A stretch of 64,000 bases of DNA, taken from contig JACCGJ010011120.1 in NCBI GenBank assembly GCA_013407085.1, forward strand, positions 62,001 through 126,000, in the 5' to 3' direction. A program made the translations under genes and the position numbers. Below are positions 55,329 to 64,000 of the stretch, one piece after another. The notes beneath the pieces are model-generated. The model saw only the letters and a program-made list of their open reading frames with translations, searched no databases and was not told where the DNA came from. The DNA comes from Atriophallophorus winterbourni. Its lineage: Eukaryota; Platyhelminthes; Trematoda; Plagiorchiida; Microphallidae. Every line of letters begins with the position of its first letter. Position 1 is the first letter of the stretch.

Positions 55329-58300
55329 GGCCTGATCGAGTTTTGTGAATTGGAGAGGGTGAGTCAGATGATGGAAGAGAGAGTTTACATGGTTGCGTTG
55401 ATTGGGTCGACTGAGAAGTGGGTGGGGTTGAAGAGAAAAGGTCAACATCCGGGGTACCACTTGGAGTGTGAACGTCTGGTGTTTCGTCGCAGACTGGTTC
55501 GATAAAAGCTGTTTTCAATCGATCAATTGCAACAGTATCTCGAGAACCATTTCGTTCGATGACGAAGTATTTGTCACAGCGGCTAACGACTTTGAAGGGA
55601 CCGGTGTATGGGGCTTGCGGGGGTTTGCGCGTATGATCAGTTCGAACAAAAACAAAAGAGCATGAATGCAAATCACTTGGTAAGTAAACGTTACGGGTGT
55701 ATGGGCGAGTGGGGGTGGCACGTAATTGACGCATGAAGGAGCGTAAGCGATTGACATAGTGGGGAATAGTAATGTCAGCTGCAACGTCAGGGGATGCGAT
55801 CAATTCACCTGGGAGACGGAGTGGTGTGCCGTAAACTAACTCTGCTGCAGAACATCCGAGATCTTCTTTGACGGTAGCACGTATACCAAGAAGGATCACT
55901 GGCAGGTTCTCTGCCCAGTTTTCGGTATTACCATGTGACATCAATGCTGCTTTCAGCTGTCGATGGAACCGTTCAACAAGTCCGTTCGCGCAAGGATGAT
56001 AGGCTGTGGTTTTGATGTGGTTAGAGCCGAGGAGTATAGTCAACTCACGAAAAAGGGTAGATTGGAACTGTGAACCACGATCAGTAGTAATAGTTGATGG
56101 AACACCGTAATTACTTATCCAGTATTGTAGAAAGTTTTTCGCTACGGTCTCAGCTGTAATACCGGTAATGGGAATGGCTATAGGCCAGCGGCTGAAACGG
56201 TCGACACAAGTTAAAATGTGGGTGAAACCATTAGAGATAGCCAGAGGACCGACAATGTCGAGATGAACGTGCTGAAAACGTTGGCTTGGTGGAGGAAAAG
56301 ATCCTGGAGCACTAAGAGTATGGCGTTGAACTTTACTGCGTTGGCACTGGAGACAGGCTTTTGTCCAATTTTGAATATCCGCATGCATGTTCGGCCAAAC
56401 AAATCGATCAGTGATCAACTTACGAGTAGCACGAATGCCGGGATGAGAAAGGGAATGAAAATGTTCAAAAATGGATTTCCTAAGTAATTTCGGTACTAAA
56501 GGACGGGAATGTTCGTTGGAAAAATCACACGAAACAGTCAAACTGGAGTTGGGAATGGGAATACGTTGAACTCGGAGGGATGAGGAAGATTGGTAGTGCT
56601 GCATGTCACTGTCATGTTGCTGAGCCTCTGCTAGCTGCGTGAGATCGAAGTTCGATCGACTGAGTGCTGTGAGTTGCATGCGAGAAAATGCATCGGCAAC
56701 TGTGTTCGACGAAGCAGATAGATAGCGAATGTCACTCGTAAATTGAGAAATATAGTCAAGGTGACGTATCTCACGTGGTGAATATCTATCAGCTGTGGCG
56801 GACAACGCAAAAGTGAGAGGTTTGTGGTCGGTCCAAACAATGAAATCGCGACCTTCGAGCAAATGTCTAAAATGACGAACAGCATAATATATAGCTAACA
56901 ATTCGCGGCCAAATGTACTATAGCGGGTTTGGGCGGGTTGTAGACGACGAGAAAAGAATGCAAGCGGTTTAGTAACACCGTCAATACTTTGCTGCAGGAC
57001 AGCGCTGACTGCTGCTTGTAATGCATCGGTGGCAAGTGAAAGTGAAGCGTTGGGATTCCTGGACATGTAGGATAACGTAGATGCTTCTTTCAGTGCAGAT
57101 TTCAATCGCTGAAACGATTCAGCAGCATCTGCATTCATTTTAAATTGTCGTTCCGTTCCGCGTAACAAATCAGTCATCGGTTGAGCGATGTTAGCACAGT
57201 TTGGAATAAATCTTCTGTAATAATTAACTAACCCGAGGAATCGACGTAACTGTCGAAGCGAGGTGGGACATGGATAATCATTGATAGACGAAATTTTATC
57301 AAGCACAGGGCGAATTCCGTTTTGATCGACATGATGTCCTAAGATTTCGAGGGAAGCGACAGCAAAAAGGCATTTATCTGGGTTAACCACAACGCCGAAT
57401 TGTGAAAGTCGCTGAAAAACAGCATGCAGATGTTCTGCATGTTCCTGTTGAGAAGAACTGGCGATCAGGACGTCATCAATGTAGACATGCACAAAAGATA
57501 ATCCCTGGAAAACTTGATCCATGAATCTCTGGAAGGTTTGAGCAGCATTGCGTAAACCAAAGGGCATTTTTAAAAATTCGAAAAGACCAAAGGGTGTGGT
57601 AATAGCTGTTTTAGGGATATCTTCGTCGGTGACAGGTATCTGGTGATAAGCACGCACCAAATCTAGTTTAGAAAACACTGTCTTTCCGTGTAATGAAAAT
57701 GCGAAGTCATGAATATGGGGAATGGGGTAACGATCGGGAACAGTAACTCTGTTAAGGGAACGGTAATCACCGCATGGTCGCCAAGCATCAGATTTATTTT
57801 TCTCCACCATGTGAAGGGGGCTTGCCCAGGGCGATTTGAATGGCCGGATAATTCCCAGTTCGAGCATATGTTCAAACTCACGTTTCGCTACATCGAACTT
57901 GTTTGGAGCCAAACGACGGGGCTTGCTAAACACTGGAGGACCACGGGTCACAATGTGGTGTTTAACGTTATGTTTAACGATCGCAGCTTGTGTACAGGGT
58001 TTGAAAACTTCCGAAAATTCTTTCAGTAAGTCACTGAACGCAGATGGGATGTCAGGGGTGAGTACACGAATGGTTTGAATAGGGGAATCGCAGGAATTAC
58101 CAAAGGAGTTAATCTTTGTCAAATTATCAATAAGCTTTCGTTTAGCTATATTGACTGAAAGATCAAAATGTGAGAGGAAATCTGCTCCCAGAATCGGTAC
58201 TTTGACATCAGCCAGCGTGAAAATCCATCGAAAGTCGCGTCGTAGACCCAATTCGACAGAAAGTGATCTTTGACCGAAAGTGGAAATTTTCGTGCCGTTT

Positions 58301-58875
58301 GCCGCCTGCAACGTCATTGACGAAAGGCTCTTGCGTTCCTTAGTGGATGGTGGGATAACACTAATCTCAGCACCAGTGTCGATGAGGAATCGCATTTTAG
58401 TGGCCCGGTCGTTAACGTAGAAAAGTCGGCTCTGAAGGGTGCCAGACAGAGCTGCCGCGTCTACTGTCTGGCTTCGCGGTCCGTTAGAACGACTAGTGGA
58501 TCGTTTCTTGGGCTGACGAGGATGATGATTTCGTGCGTTACTACGAGATCGTGCGATGTTCTGTACTTGCAATGACAAAGAATGGAACATCGATTTTAAG
58601 TCTTCAAAATCATTCTGGACAGGGATGCTTTTATGCGTGTCAGTGGTGTGTCTGACGTGAGACAAGGTAACGCTGTGCGAGATATCGTGAACATCGTCTG
58701 CAATGCGTGCCAAGTGCTGGAGACTGGTGTGCTTGTCCATAATGGCTAAGACTTTGCGGACGTCTACTGTGAGACTCTGCTGCCATAATTCACGAATGAT
58801 CTTGTCATCAACAGGCTTGTCTCCTGTTAATTGAAGCATGTGTCGCAGGTGTTGTGAGGGAGTGTGATCACCCAT
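55285..58875 (-). CDS. pol: Gypsy gag C-terminal part and pol polyprotein
   Basis: 1196 codons without a stop. Residues 1-110 finish the capsid. The protease has [12 protein letters not shown] with DTG at 166-168. The RT has YIDD at 465-468, preceded by CGDYRSLN and [13 protein letters not shown]. RNase H starts near 612 (SLATDAL), with WTDHKPL at 681. Integrase has a zinc-binding part (H805, H811 region, C841, C844) and catalytic D873, D932 and E968, with 35 residues between the last two. All key residues are present. The segment between capsid and protease (about 108-150) is basic and has no Cys, so the zinc knuckle normal for these Gag proteins is absent. The end overlaps the 3' LTR. Confidence 0.93.
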   Translation of the reverse strand: MGDHTPSQHLRHMLQLTGDKPVDDKIIRELWQQSLTVDVRKVLAIMDKHTSLQHLARIADDVHDISHSVTLSHVRHTTDTHKSIPVQNDFEDLKSMFHSLSLQVQNIARSRSNARNHHPRQPKKRSTSRSNGPRSQTVDAAALSGTLQSRLFYVNDRATKMRFLIDTGAEISVIPPSTKERKSLSSMTLQAANGTKISTFGQRSLSVELGLRRDFRWIFTLADVKVPILGADFLSHFDLSVNIAKRKLIDNLTKINSFGNSCDSPIQTIRVLTPDIPSAFSDLLKEFSEVFKPCTQAAIVKHNVKHHIVTRGPPVFSKPRRLAPNKFDVAKREFEHMLELGIIRPFKSPWASPLHMVEKNKSDAWRPCGDYRSLNRVTVPDRYPIPHIHDFAFSLHGKTVFSKLDLVRAYHQIPVTDEDIPKTAITTPFGLFEFLKMPFGLRNAAQTFQRFMDQVFQGLSFVHVYIDDVLIASSSQQEHAEHLHAVFQRLSQFGVVVNPDKCLFAVASLEILGHHVDQNGIRPVLDKISSINDYPCPTSLRQLRRFLGLVNYYRRFIPNCANIAQPMTDLLRGTERQFKMNADAAESFQRLKSALKEASTLSYMSRNPNASLSLATDALQAAVSAVLQQSIDGVTKPLAFFSRRLQPAQTRYSTFGRELLAIYYAVRHFRHLLEGRDFIVWTDHKPLTFALSATADRYSPREIRHLDYISQFTSDIRYLSASSNTVADAFSRMQLTALSRSNFDLTQLAEAQQHDSDMQHYQSSSSLRVQRIPIPNSSLTVSCDFSNEHSRPLVPKLLRKSIFEHFHSLSHPGIRATRKLITDRFVWPNMHADIQNWTKACLQCQRSKVQRHTLSAPGSFPPPSQRFQHVHLDIVGPLAISNGFTHILTCVDRFSRWPIAIPITGITAETVAKNFLQYWISNYGVPSTITTDRGSQFQSTLFRELTILLGSNHIKTTAYHPCANGLVERFHRQLKAALMSHGNTENWAENLPVILLGIRATVKEDLGCSAAELVYGTPLRLPGELIASPDVAADITIPHYVNRLRSFMRQLRATPTRPYTRNVYLPSDLHSCSFVFVRTDHTRKPPQAPYTGPFKVVSRCDKYFVIERNGSRDTVAIDRLKTAFIEPVCDETPDVHTPSGTPDVDLFSSTPPTSQSTQSTQPCKLSLPSSDSPSPIHKTRSGRRVRWPANLADYAD

Positions 58876-58877
58876 TT

Positions 58878-59207
58878 CTAAACCGTCAAAAGTTTCCGTA
58901 GGTTTTGCTCGTCAGTAGATGATGTTCGTGAGATAATGGCGTGTTTAAGTGCATCGTACGGATTATCGGCAGGGCGCTTGTAAATTAAATCTGCAACCTC
59001 TTTTGCGACTGACGATGGCAACATACCAACTACACGATTATATTGGGATCGTTGAGTGTTTACGCGGTAAGACTCGAAAAGTGCTTCGATCTGTGCGAAC
59101 CAGAGGCGAGGGTCGTTCATACCAAAAGAAGGAAGACTAAAGTGTGACATAGTGTCGGTAGAAATGTCCTCAGATGTCGTATCAGAAAATGCTGATTTAG
59201 GATCCAT
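58878..59207 (-). CDS. gag: Gypsy gag, N-terminal capsid part
   Basis: 109 codons. Contains [20 protein letters not shown], the typical start of the capsid in CsRn1/Kabuki-type elements, then [19 protein letters not shown] and [11 protein letters not shown]. It ends LRKLLTV at a TAG. The rest of the capsid ([11 protein letters not shown]) follows in the -1 frame at the start of the next frame. So either a programmed -1 shift or a one-base mutation separates them; no classic slippery heptamer was seen. Confidence 0.85.
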   Translation of the reverse strand: MDPKSAFSDTTSEDISTDTMSHFSLPSFGMNDPRLWFAQIEALFESYRVNTQRSQYNRVVGMLPSSVAKEVADLIYKRPADNPYDALKHAIISRTSSTDEQNLRKLLTV

Positions 59208-59290
59208 TTAGTAAATGAAAAATAGATATTACAGCAAAATCAAAATAACTGGGAGTATATGGTACGAACGAAAATTTCAAAAACAAAAAA

Positions 59291-59306
59291 TGTTCGGGGC
59301 TCACCA
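59291..59306 (-). promoter_or_regulatory. primer-binding site of the Gypsy element
   Basis: Reading the minus strand, three bases after the LTR comes TGGTGAGCCCCGAACA. It starts TGG, as needed to pair with a tRNA CCA end. Apart from one extra G it resembles the tRNA-Trp site known for CsRn1-type elements (TGGTGA then CCCCGA). Confidence 0.7.
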
Positions 59307-59309
59307 ATT

Positions 59310-59675
59310 TGTAGCGGTTGATCCAACGGAGATTTCACCACTAACAAAGTACGTCTCTGGTTATTGAACGCAATAAACCGGAACACAGTTCGCAACGAAT
59401 AACAGCATACAAATCCCAGGCAGTCACACACGATATACTTGTCCCAAAGCAGAACACGAGCGCGGCGTGAATCGTATATTCAAATTGTGTACATATTTAC
59501 ATGTATCATTAAAACAAAACAATAATGAAATATGCAGGGTTATTGTAATAAAATATACAATAATGAAAACACCATAATACTCCCTCCCTAGAGCGTTAGA
59601 AGAGAGTGAAACGCTCGAAACGAAAACATAGTTAATCAGCGTAGTCTGCAAGGTTTGCAGGACACCTGACTCTCC
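59310..59675 (-). repeat. 5' LTR of the Gypsy element (right in window)
   Basis: Same limits as the left LTR; the outer end adds one A (59676), giving TG at the element start. The promoter for the element RNA should be here. No TATA box is obvious. Confidence 0.93.
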
Positions 59676-59682
59676 ATAACTC

Positions 59683-60334
59683 CACACTATCATCTTGGTA
59701 GTCAGTCGCTCCAGGTTAGCAACGCTGAACGTGACTTGGGAATCATTGTTGAGTCTAGGTTATCTGTCTCAGCCACCTGTAGAAAATGGCCTACACTGCC
59801 AATAGTATGTTGGGTCTCCTGCGCAGAGCATTCAATCACTTTGAGCCACGATGTTTTCCTATTCTTTTGAAAGCGTTTCTTCGGCCACATTTGGAATATG
59901 CTATCCAGGCCTGGAGCCCGTGGTTGATCGACGACCAAAAGTTGTTGGAGGCACCTCAACGGCGTGCGACGAAACTTGTCAGAGTATTGTTCTTCATCCC
60001 ATATCCCAAACGATTGGAAATATTGAAAATGTTTTCTGTGCAGTATCGCCTGACCCGCGGTGATCTTATCTATCTCCATCAGATCATGTCCTCACCAACC
60101 CACCCGTGCTTTCCCCTATTCTCCCGCAATACCGAGACAATGCATTTGCGCGGTCACTCCCACAGACTTTGCTTGAAACAGTCCCGTATCAACTGCCGAA
60201 AGTACTTTTTCTCTGTGCGTGTTTGTGCTCTTTGGAACAAATTACCAGAGGATGTGGTATCGGCTCCTTCCTTAACCGTGTTTAAACACAAAATCGACTC
60301 CTTCCTCCAAGAACTCCATTACAAAATCCCTTGA
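59683..60334 (+). pseudogene. CR1 ORF2, C-terminal end after the Gypsy insertion
   Basis: Starts in the RT frame (NAERDLGIIVESRLSVSATC). A one-base loss in an A run near 59780 moves the rest to another frame (59786-60334): AYTANSMLGLLRRAFNHF, RPHLEYAIQAWSPWL, YRLTRGDLIYLHQIM and the end block CALWNKLPEDVVSAPS. Stop at 60334. Confidence 0.85.
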
Positions 60335-60715
60335 TGCCTAGCACGTACTCCATTTAACTTTCTGTTTCACTTGTTTACAGGTCTAACGCAACCACGATGC
60401 CTCCGTTTCCCCTGTTACCGCCTCGCAAATTCGGGAAGACGCAATTTCCAAGCGAGTGTGGTCCGCTATATGGCCTTTCCGCCCCCGTACTAGATGATAC
60501 TCCCTGTTTTATTTTCACCGCACTGTATATAACACCCTGTGGTTTTTTTAAGCTAAGCTTTTACGCCACAAAAACTATTGCTCTATTATCCTCTTATGAC
60601 ATTCGCTTCATATTTTTCACTTTTGCTTGCTTTATTAAACACCATACCATCCTGCGGTTATTTTAAGCTTGTACGCTTTTTTACTACAATAAACCATTGT
60701 TCCATTGTTCCATTG

Positions 60716-60917
60716 ATTAACAAAGTTTGCTACGTGGAGCGTTTAGGTATTTTTGAAGCGCGTTTTTTAAGTGATTAATTGCCGTTGGCAAATCGTCTCT
60801 TCTCATATATTTACTGAGTAAGCTCGAGATGTTGTTTCCGTGATTTTCATTAAGGACAATTAGGTTTACACAAAACGTGCTACATTTAGATTAAGCTTAA
60901 TTATGCTTGGTCATCTT
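60716..60917. other. spacer, nothing recognised
   Basis: Short A/T-rich stretch between two CR1 3' ends. Confidence 0.35.
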
Positions 60918-61068
60918 CCGCTATAAGCCCTATTTGCCTCCGTTTTCTCTCATCATGTATGCTTTTTAGCACGCTTTGTGCGATCCTCTGTACACACCAC
61001 CCAGTGGTTTCTTACAAGCTATCAGCTTTTATTACCACAATAAAACTATTGACTATTGACTTGGTTAA
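60918..61068 (+). mobile_element. CR1-like 3'-end module with TATTGAC tail
   Basis: Same sequence as 25110-25262 on the other strand: gcacgctttgtgcgatcctc, ccacccagtggtttcttaca, then aaaactattgactattgac. No coding part remains. Confidence 0.75.
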
Positions 61069-61181
61069 CTAGGTTGGCTATCCCCCTTTGATACTGATAC
61101 TGATTTTAGCCTTCTATTTCTATTTTATCAACTTTGGTTAGATTAATCTGTATTCGTATACTACAAAATAACAAAAGAATG

Positions 61182-62382
61182 TTAATAAATGCAGCTCATC
61201 GGAAAAAACGAATATACTCGGCGGCGATTGCCGTCCACTCGGATGACGGAGAGTAGCAGCTGAAAAAATGAATCGCCTTCTGCATAATCTGCACAGATTA
61301 ATAATCCCGCAAACATAAGGCACGTACGGAGAAGACGAAGCACGGAATATTTACAGTATATTATATGAAGTTGGTACCAGTAGTCAAACAAATACATGAC
61401 TATTGTACATGGTGAGTAGCGGTCCAATTTTCCGTTAAAAGCGAATGTCAACAGTTTTAGATCAGTTAAGACAGTTAAATGACGGCTTTCTAAAATGTGG
61501 CGGAAGTGTTTGATAGACAAGTAAATTGCTAGTAACCGCCGACCGAATGTGCTGTATTTCATTTGCGCGTTTTGTAAGCGATTCGAGAAGAATCACAGTG
61601 GCTGCAACTCGTCATGATCAAGCTGCTGTAAAACGACAAAAACTGCAGTAGTGAGAATTAATGGACTATCTGTTTTAGGGTTGATGTGCGAGATTTGTAC
61701 AACCTTCGCCAAGGCGGTTTTGGTACTCTCGAAAACAGATAGCGCTGTAGGCGTAACATTCAAGTTCGGCTTTTTGCCCCGTAGCGTGCTGGTTAGAGGC
61801 TGAAGTATTTGAACACAGGTATAAAACAGCGGTAATCGTTTATCTAATTTTTCAATCGAATCTGGCATCGGGTATTTCTAAATAGCGGCGACCTTCTCAG
61901 GTAGACTGCGTATACCTCAATCGTCCACCGCATGACCAAATATTTATAAAGCTGAAACGCCAAATTGGCATTTGCTAGGATTTATTACGATACCGTACTG
62001 CTTGAACCGACGAAAAACTTGATGCAAGTGTTCAGTGTGCTCATCCTATGAGCTACTGGGAATGAGGACGTCGTCGATGTAGGCGTATGGTATGAAAGCA
62101 CAAGCCTGATCCAGGCAAAGTGTAGGCGTAGACGAATGGTAGTCCACGGAAGACTTCGTCCATAAAGCGCTGGAACGTTTGTGGGACATTTGCGCGTCAT
62201 ATGGCATCCGTATAAATCCAAAGAGTCCAAATACGGTTGTGATGGCTTTTTTGGGTGTCATCATCGGCAACTGGAATTCGATTATGGGCTGTGACAAAAT
62301 CAAGTTTCGTGAAAACTGATTTGCCGTGTAAAGTCAAAGCGGCGTTTATTCGAGTCATCTTCTCTAACCTTTGCACAACCAA
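61182..62382 (-). mobile_element. decayed Gypsy pol fragment (RT and RNase H)
   Basis: Several broken minus-strand frames in pol order: RT start (62382-62197, TLHGKSVFTKLDFVTAHNRI), motif area (AITTVFGLFGFIRMPY), YIDD region (YAYIDDVLIPSSS) with a SINE tail inserted, a connection part (61868-61593, LQPLTSTLRGKK), and RNase H (61562-61182, KYSTFGRRLLAIYLSIKHFR). It has many frameshifts and no integrase or LTR that I can define. It is a different, older lineage than the element at 55-59 kb. Confidence 0.82.
62088..62120 (-). mobile_element. 33-nt SINE tail-only insertion with 10-bp target-site duplication
   Basis: The insert tggtatgaaagcacaagcct... (antisense of the last 33 nt of the SINE) is bounded by tgtaggcgta at 62078-62087 and again at 62121-62130. 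It interrupts the YIDD region of the decayed Gypsy pol. Confidence 0.93.
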
Positions 62383-62645
62383 ATGCGACCTGCAAGGCAG
62401 CAGGGAGTTGCCAGAAAGAGGGGGTGTGCACTAACTAACCGTCTACGAGACTGCTTCGGATTTTTCCTCAGGGTTTTCTCCCGAAGCCTTTCCTGCAATC
62501 GGGTATCCCGCGTGGCAGCGGAGGTTCAAAATCAGGGTTTTCCTTTCCTTAGATAAAATGCCCTCCCAGGCTACCGAGCTCCATCTGCCCGAAGCTAACT
62601 GGTTTTCCAGAAGCTGGACTTGGTTGTCAGGGGCTTCTTCTTGGT
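62338..62645 (-). repeat. GC-rich dispersed repeat, short copy
   Basis: Reverse complement of 20528-20910 with perhaps 10-15 percent differences. About 80 bp (20562-20641 in the other copy) is missing between agcttctgg and aaaaccag. Confidence 0.7.
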
Positions 62646-63059
62646 ATTCCTCGTATTGAAAAGGCGATTGGCGTCCGCTCGGATGAAGAACATGGAGCCA
62701 CTGTATCTGTACAGAAATATCAATAGAGTGTGATATTGAAGTGAATACTTCAAAAAGCTAAGCTCATGATGTCATCTAGCTTACTGACGAAACATCGTAC
62801 TGTTACAATGCCAGCTCAGCTAACACAGAACACTTAATTTTAGAGCGTTTCTTTAGTGCTGCTCAGGATAGCTGCTACAATTTACTATAAATGATACCGC
62901 TATCTGTTATGTGGAGCAGCTCAACTAGCTAAGAGGTTTGGTAATCTCTAATGGTAAAATCAATTAAAAATACCTCCAAGATTTTTAAGAGCAGACTGTC
63001 ACTGTGCCTATATCAGGCCTGTAATTTCGTGCATAATTACATGTCCGAGCAGATGTCCG
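62646..63059. other. spacer with a short repeated motif
   Basis: Starts with tattcctcgtattgaaaagg, also present near 35857 and 49530; a looser relative is at 61195-61245 (cgattgccgtccactcggat). Otherwise nothing recognised. Confidence 0.4.
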
Positions 63060-63925
63060 TTGACCTTCTACTTTTAACACCCTCTTCATGCTTAGCGTTG
63101 CTCACATCCAGTGGCAAAATCGCGTTGCTAAAATAGATGTCTACGGAAAAGCGTTTGAACCAAGAAGCAACGGACTGAGAAAAATGTTGATGTTAGCTCC
63201 TTTGCGATTGTTGAACACGTTTTAAGAATGCCTCCTCACCGGTTACCGTACAGCGCCTTATTCACAGCCTGGCAGAGGCTTGAATAACAATCGGGTGGTC
63301 AGCCTATGACGGCGCGCTAAAATAATAAAACGCACTGTTGCGGTAGGTCATGTCTCGCATATTAGTTTGCTTTGGTTGGGTCGAAAAGATCCTCTCAATT
63401 ATTGTTATAAATCTTACGCGATGTCTGCAAACCAAACTCAGTTGTGCCAACATAGTTTATTATTTGTCATTTTGACCCACTTTATTTTAATGTATTTTAT
63501 AGGTGCATGGATGTGAAATCGTGCCTTGCGGCTAACACCCTGTTAAATTGATTGACCACCGGCAGAGAGCTGCATGCTGAAACACGCTGGAGTCTCACTG
63601 TCATCTCTATTCTCTGTTTCCTTTCTCATATCTGTTTAGCCCTGGTCAACCTGACAGTATCTTAGCCGACGTGCAGTTTCTGCCTGCGGCAATTTGCCTG
63701 GATAGGGATTGTGTTTTCATACATACATACATACATACAATGTATTTTATAGAAATAAACAAAACAAGCAAAAACTACAAAAACAATCTGTGTTTACCTT
63801 CGTTTGCATATTTCACTTGCCTATTTTTGCACATTTGCTGTCTACATTTCCTGCTTCATCTTGCTTGGCATTGTCTAGCTGCCGACTTGTGCTTCAAGAT
63901 AATAATGATAATCCATTCCATAGAA
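63060..63925 (+). mobile_element. RTE-like LINE 3' end, decayed, with a SINE inserted
   Basis: Same family as 7060-8398. DNA similarity starts near cttagcgttgctcacatcca and includes gtttaagaatgcctcctc and aatgttgatgttagctcc. The 3' untranslated part resumes after the SINE (63753 onward) and ends cttgcttggcattgtctagc, then a degenerate ATAATGAT tail. Many frameshifts. Confidence 0.75.
63503..63738 (+). repeat. full-length SINE-like copy with 14-bp target-site duplication
   Basis: aatgtattttatag occurs at 63489-63502 and 63739-63752. The insert starts gtgcatggatgtgaaatcgt and ends with five CATA units, 236 bp. Inserted in the RTE-like LINE 3' end. Confidence 0.9.
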
Positions 63926-64000
63926 AACCAAGTGCATCCTGCCTCAGGGAATCATGGATGGCAATGTAAATTACTTCTGCAAGGGATGGGGATGTGAGCG

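Larger units (their letters stand above)
54963..59676 (-). mobile_element. Ty3/Gypsy LTR retrotransposon, CsRn1/Kabuki-like, nearly intact
   Basis: 4.7 kb with 366-bp LTRs, a primer-binding site, gag and a 1196-codon pol. Order in the element is gag, protease, RT, RNase H, integrase. Terminal bases are TG...CA in the element direction. Flanking duplication: tactc at 54958-54962 and taactc at 59677-59682 (one extra A). It sits in the CR1 ORF2. The assignment to the CsRn1/Kabuki group rests on the gag style ([14 protein letters not shown]) and a primer-binding site resembling tRNA-Trp, both from memory. Likely recent, since the LTRs differ at about 4 of 366 positions. Confidence 0.93.
51464..60715 (+). 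mobile_element. CR1-like LINE, nearly complete, interrupted by a Gypsy element
   Basis: Parts in order: end of a PHD-type finger and ORF1 (51464-51868, 51942-52778), GC hairpin (52778-52798), ORF2 endonuclease (52808-53545), RT (53627-54962), Gypsy insertion (54963-59676), end of ORF2 (59683-60334), 3' untranslated part, and an octamer-like tail near 60700 (ttgttccattgttccattg). Breaks are the ORF1 frameshift, one in-frame TAA at 53543-53545 between endonuclease and RT, the insertion, and a one-base loss in an A run near 59780. CR1-type elements encode an ORF1 RNA-binding protein and an ORF2 endonuclease/RT and insert by target-primed reverse transcription. The 5' end is probably missing because the finger is incomplete. 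Confidence 0.88.

Noticed and set aside
55468..58078. Plus-strand frames opposite the Gypsy pol
   Set aside because: Shadows of the 1196-codon pol frame, which carries every expected motif.

Overview
The window looks like part of a large, repeat-rich animal genome, most likely a flatworm and probably a digenean trematode. This is inferred from long introns packed with CR1-like and RTE-like non-LTR retrotransposons, a Ty3/Gypsy element of the CsRn1/Kabuki type, and a very abundant SINE-like repeat. Nothing here fixes the species. No bacterial-style operons, CRISPR arrays or rRNA genes are visible.

Left part (about 1-26.1 kb): one host gene on the minus strand, a CLIP-170 (CAP-Gly linker protein) homologue. 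Its start codon is at 26081. Twelve exons can be placed with matching splice phases down to 1852; the 3' end, including the expected zinc knuckles, lies beyond the left edge. The exons give two CAP-Gly domains, a Ser/Pro-rich linker and a long coiled coil. The introns hold about 18 copies of a roughly 240-bp SINE-like repeat, three copies of an RTE-like LINE (one with a long uninterrupted RT reading frame), CR1 fragments, a (CATA)n microsatellite and smaller dispersed repeats.

Middle part (26.5-53.4 kb): a tandem segmental duplication. Unit 1 is 26503-39731 and unit 2 is 39732-53407; they are nearly identical and joined head to tail. The junction cuts through the endonuclease domain of a CR1-like LINE. 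The left breakpoint is only about 420 bp upstream of the CLIP start codon. Each unit holds several CR1 relics, exon-like fragments of an unrecognised host gene on the minus strand (one frameshifted only in unit 2), and the 5' half of a CR1 element. Unit 2 has 437 bp that unit 1 lacks.

Right part (53.4-64 kb): the CR1 element of unit 2 runs on into its reverse transcriptase. It is split by a nearly intact 4.7-kb Gypsy LTR retrotransposon on the minus strand (366-bp LTRs differing at about 4 positions), and then resumes to its 3' end. Beyond it lie a CR1 3'-end module, a decayed second Gypsy pol fragment carrying a 33-nt SINE-tail insertion, a GC-rich dispersed repeat and an RTE-like LINE 3' end with a full-length SINE inserted in it.

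The most informative new observations concern the SINE. Its last 30 or so bases resemble the 3' end of the RTE-like LINE in the same window. It has 14-bp target-site duplications at two full-length copies. In one place only the terminal 33 nt were inserted, with a perfect 10-bp duplication. In another its tail is enclosed in a perfect 24-bp inverted repeat. All calls are by eye from the sequence; no database search was run.
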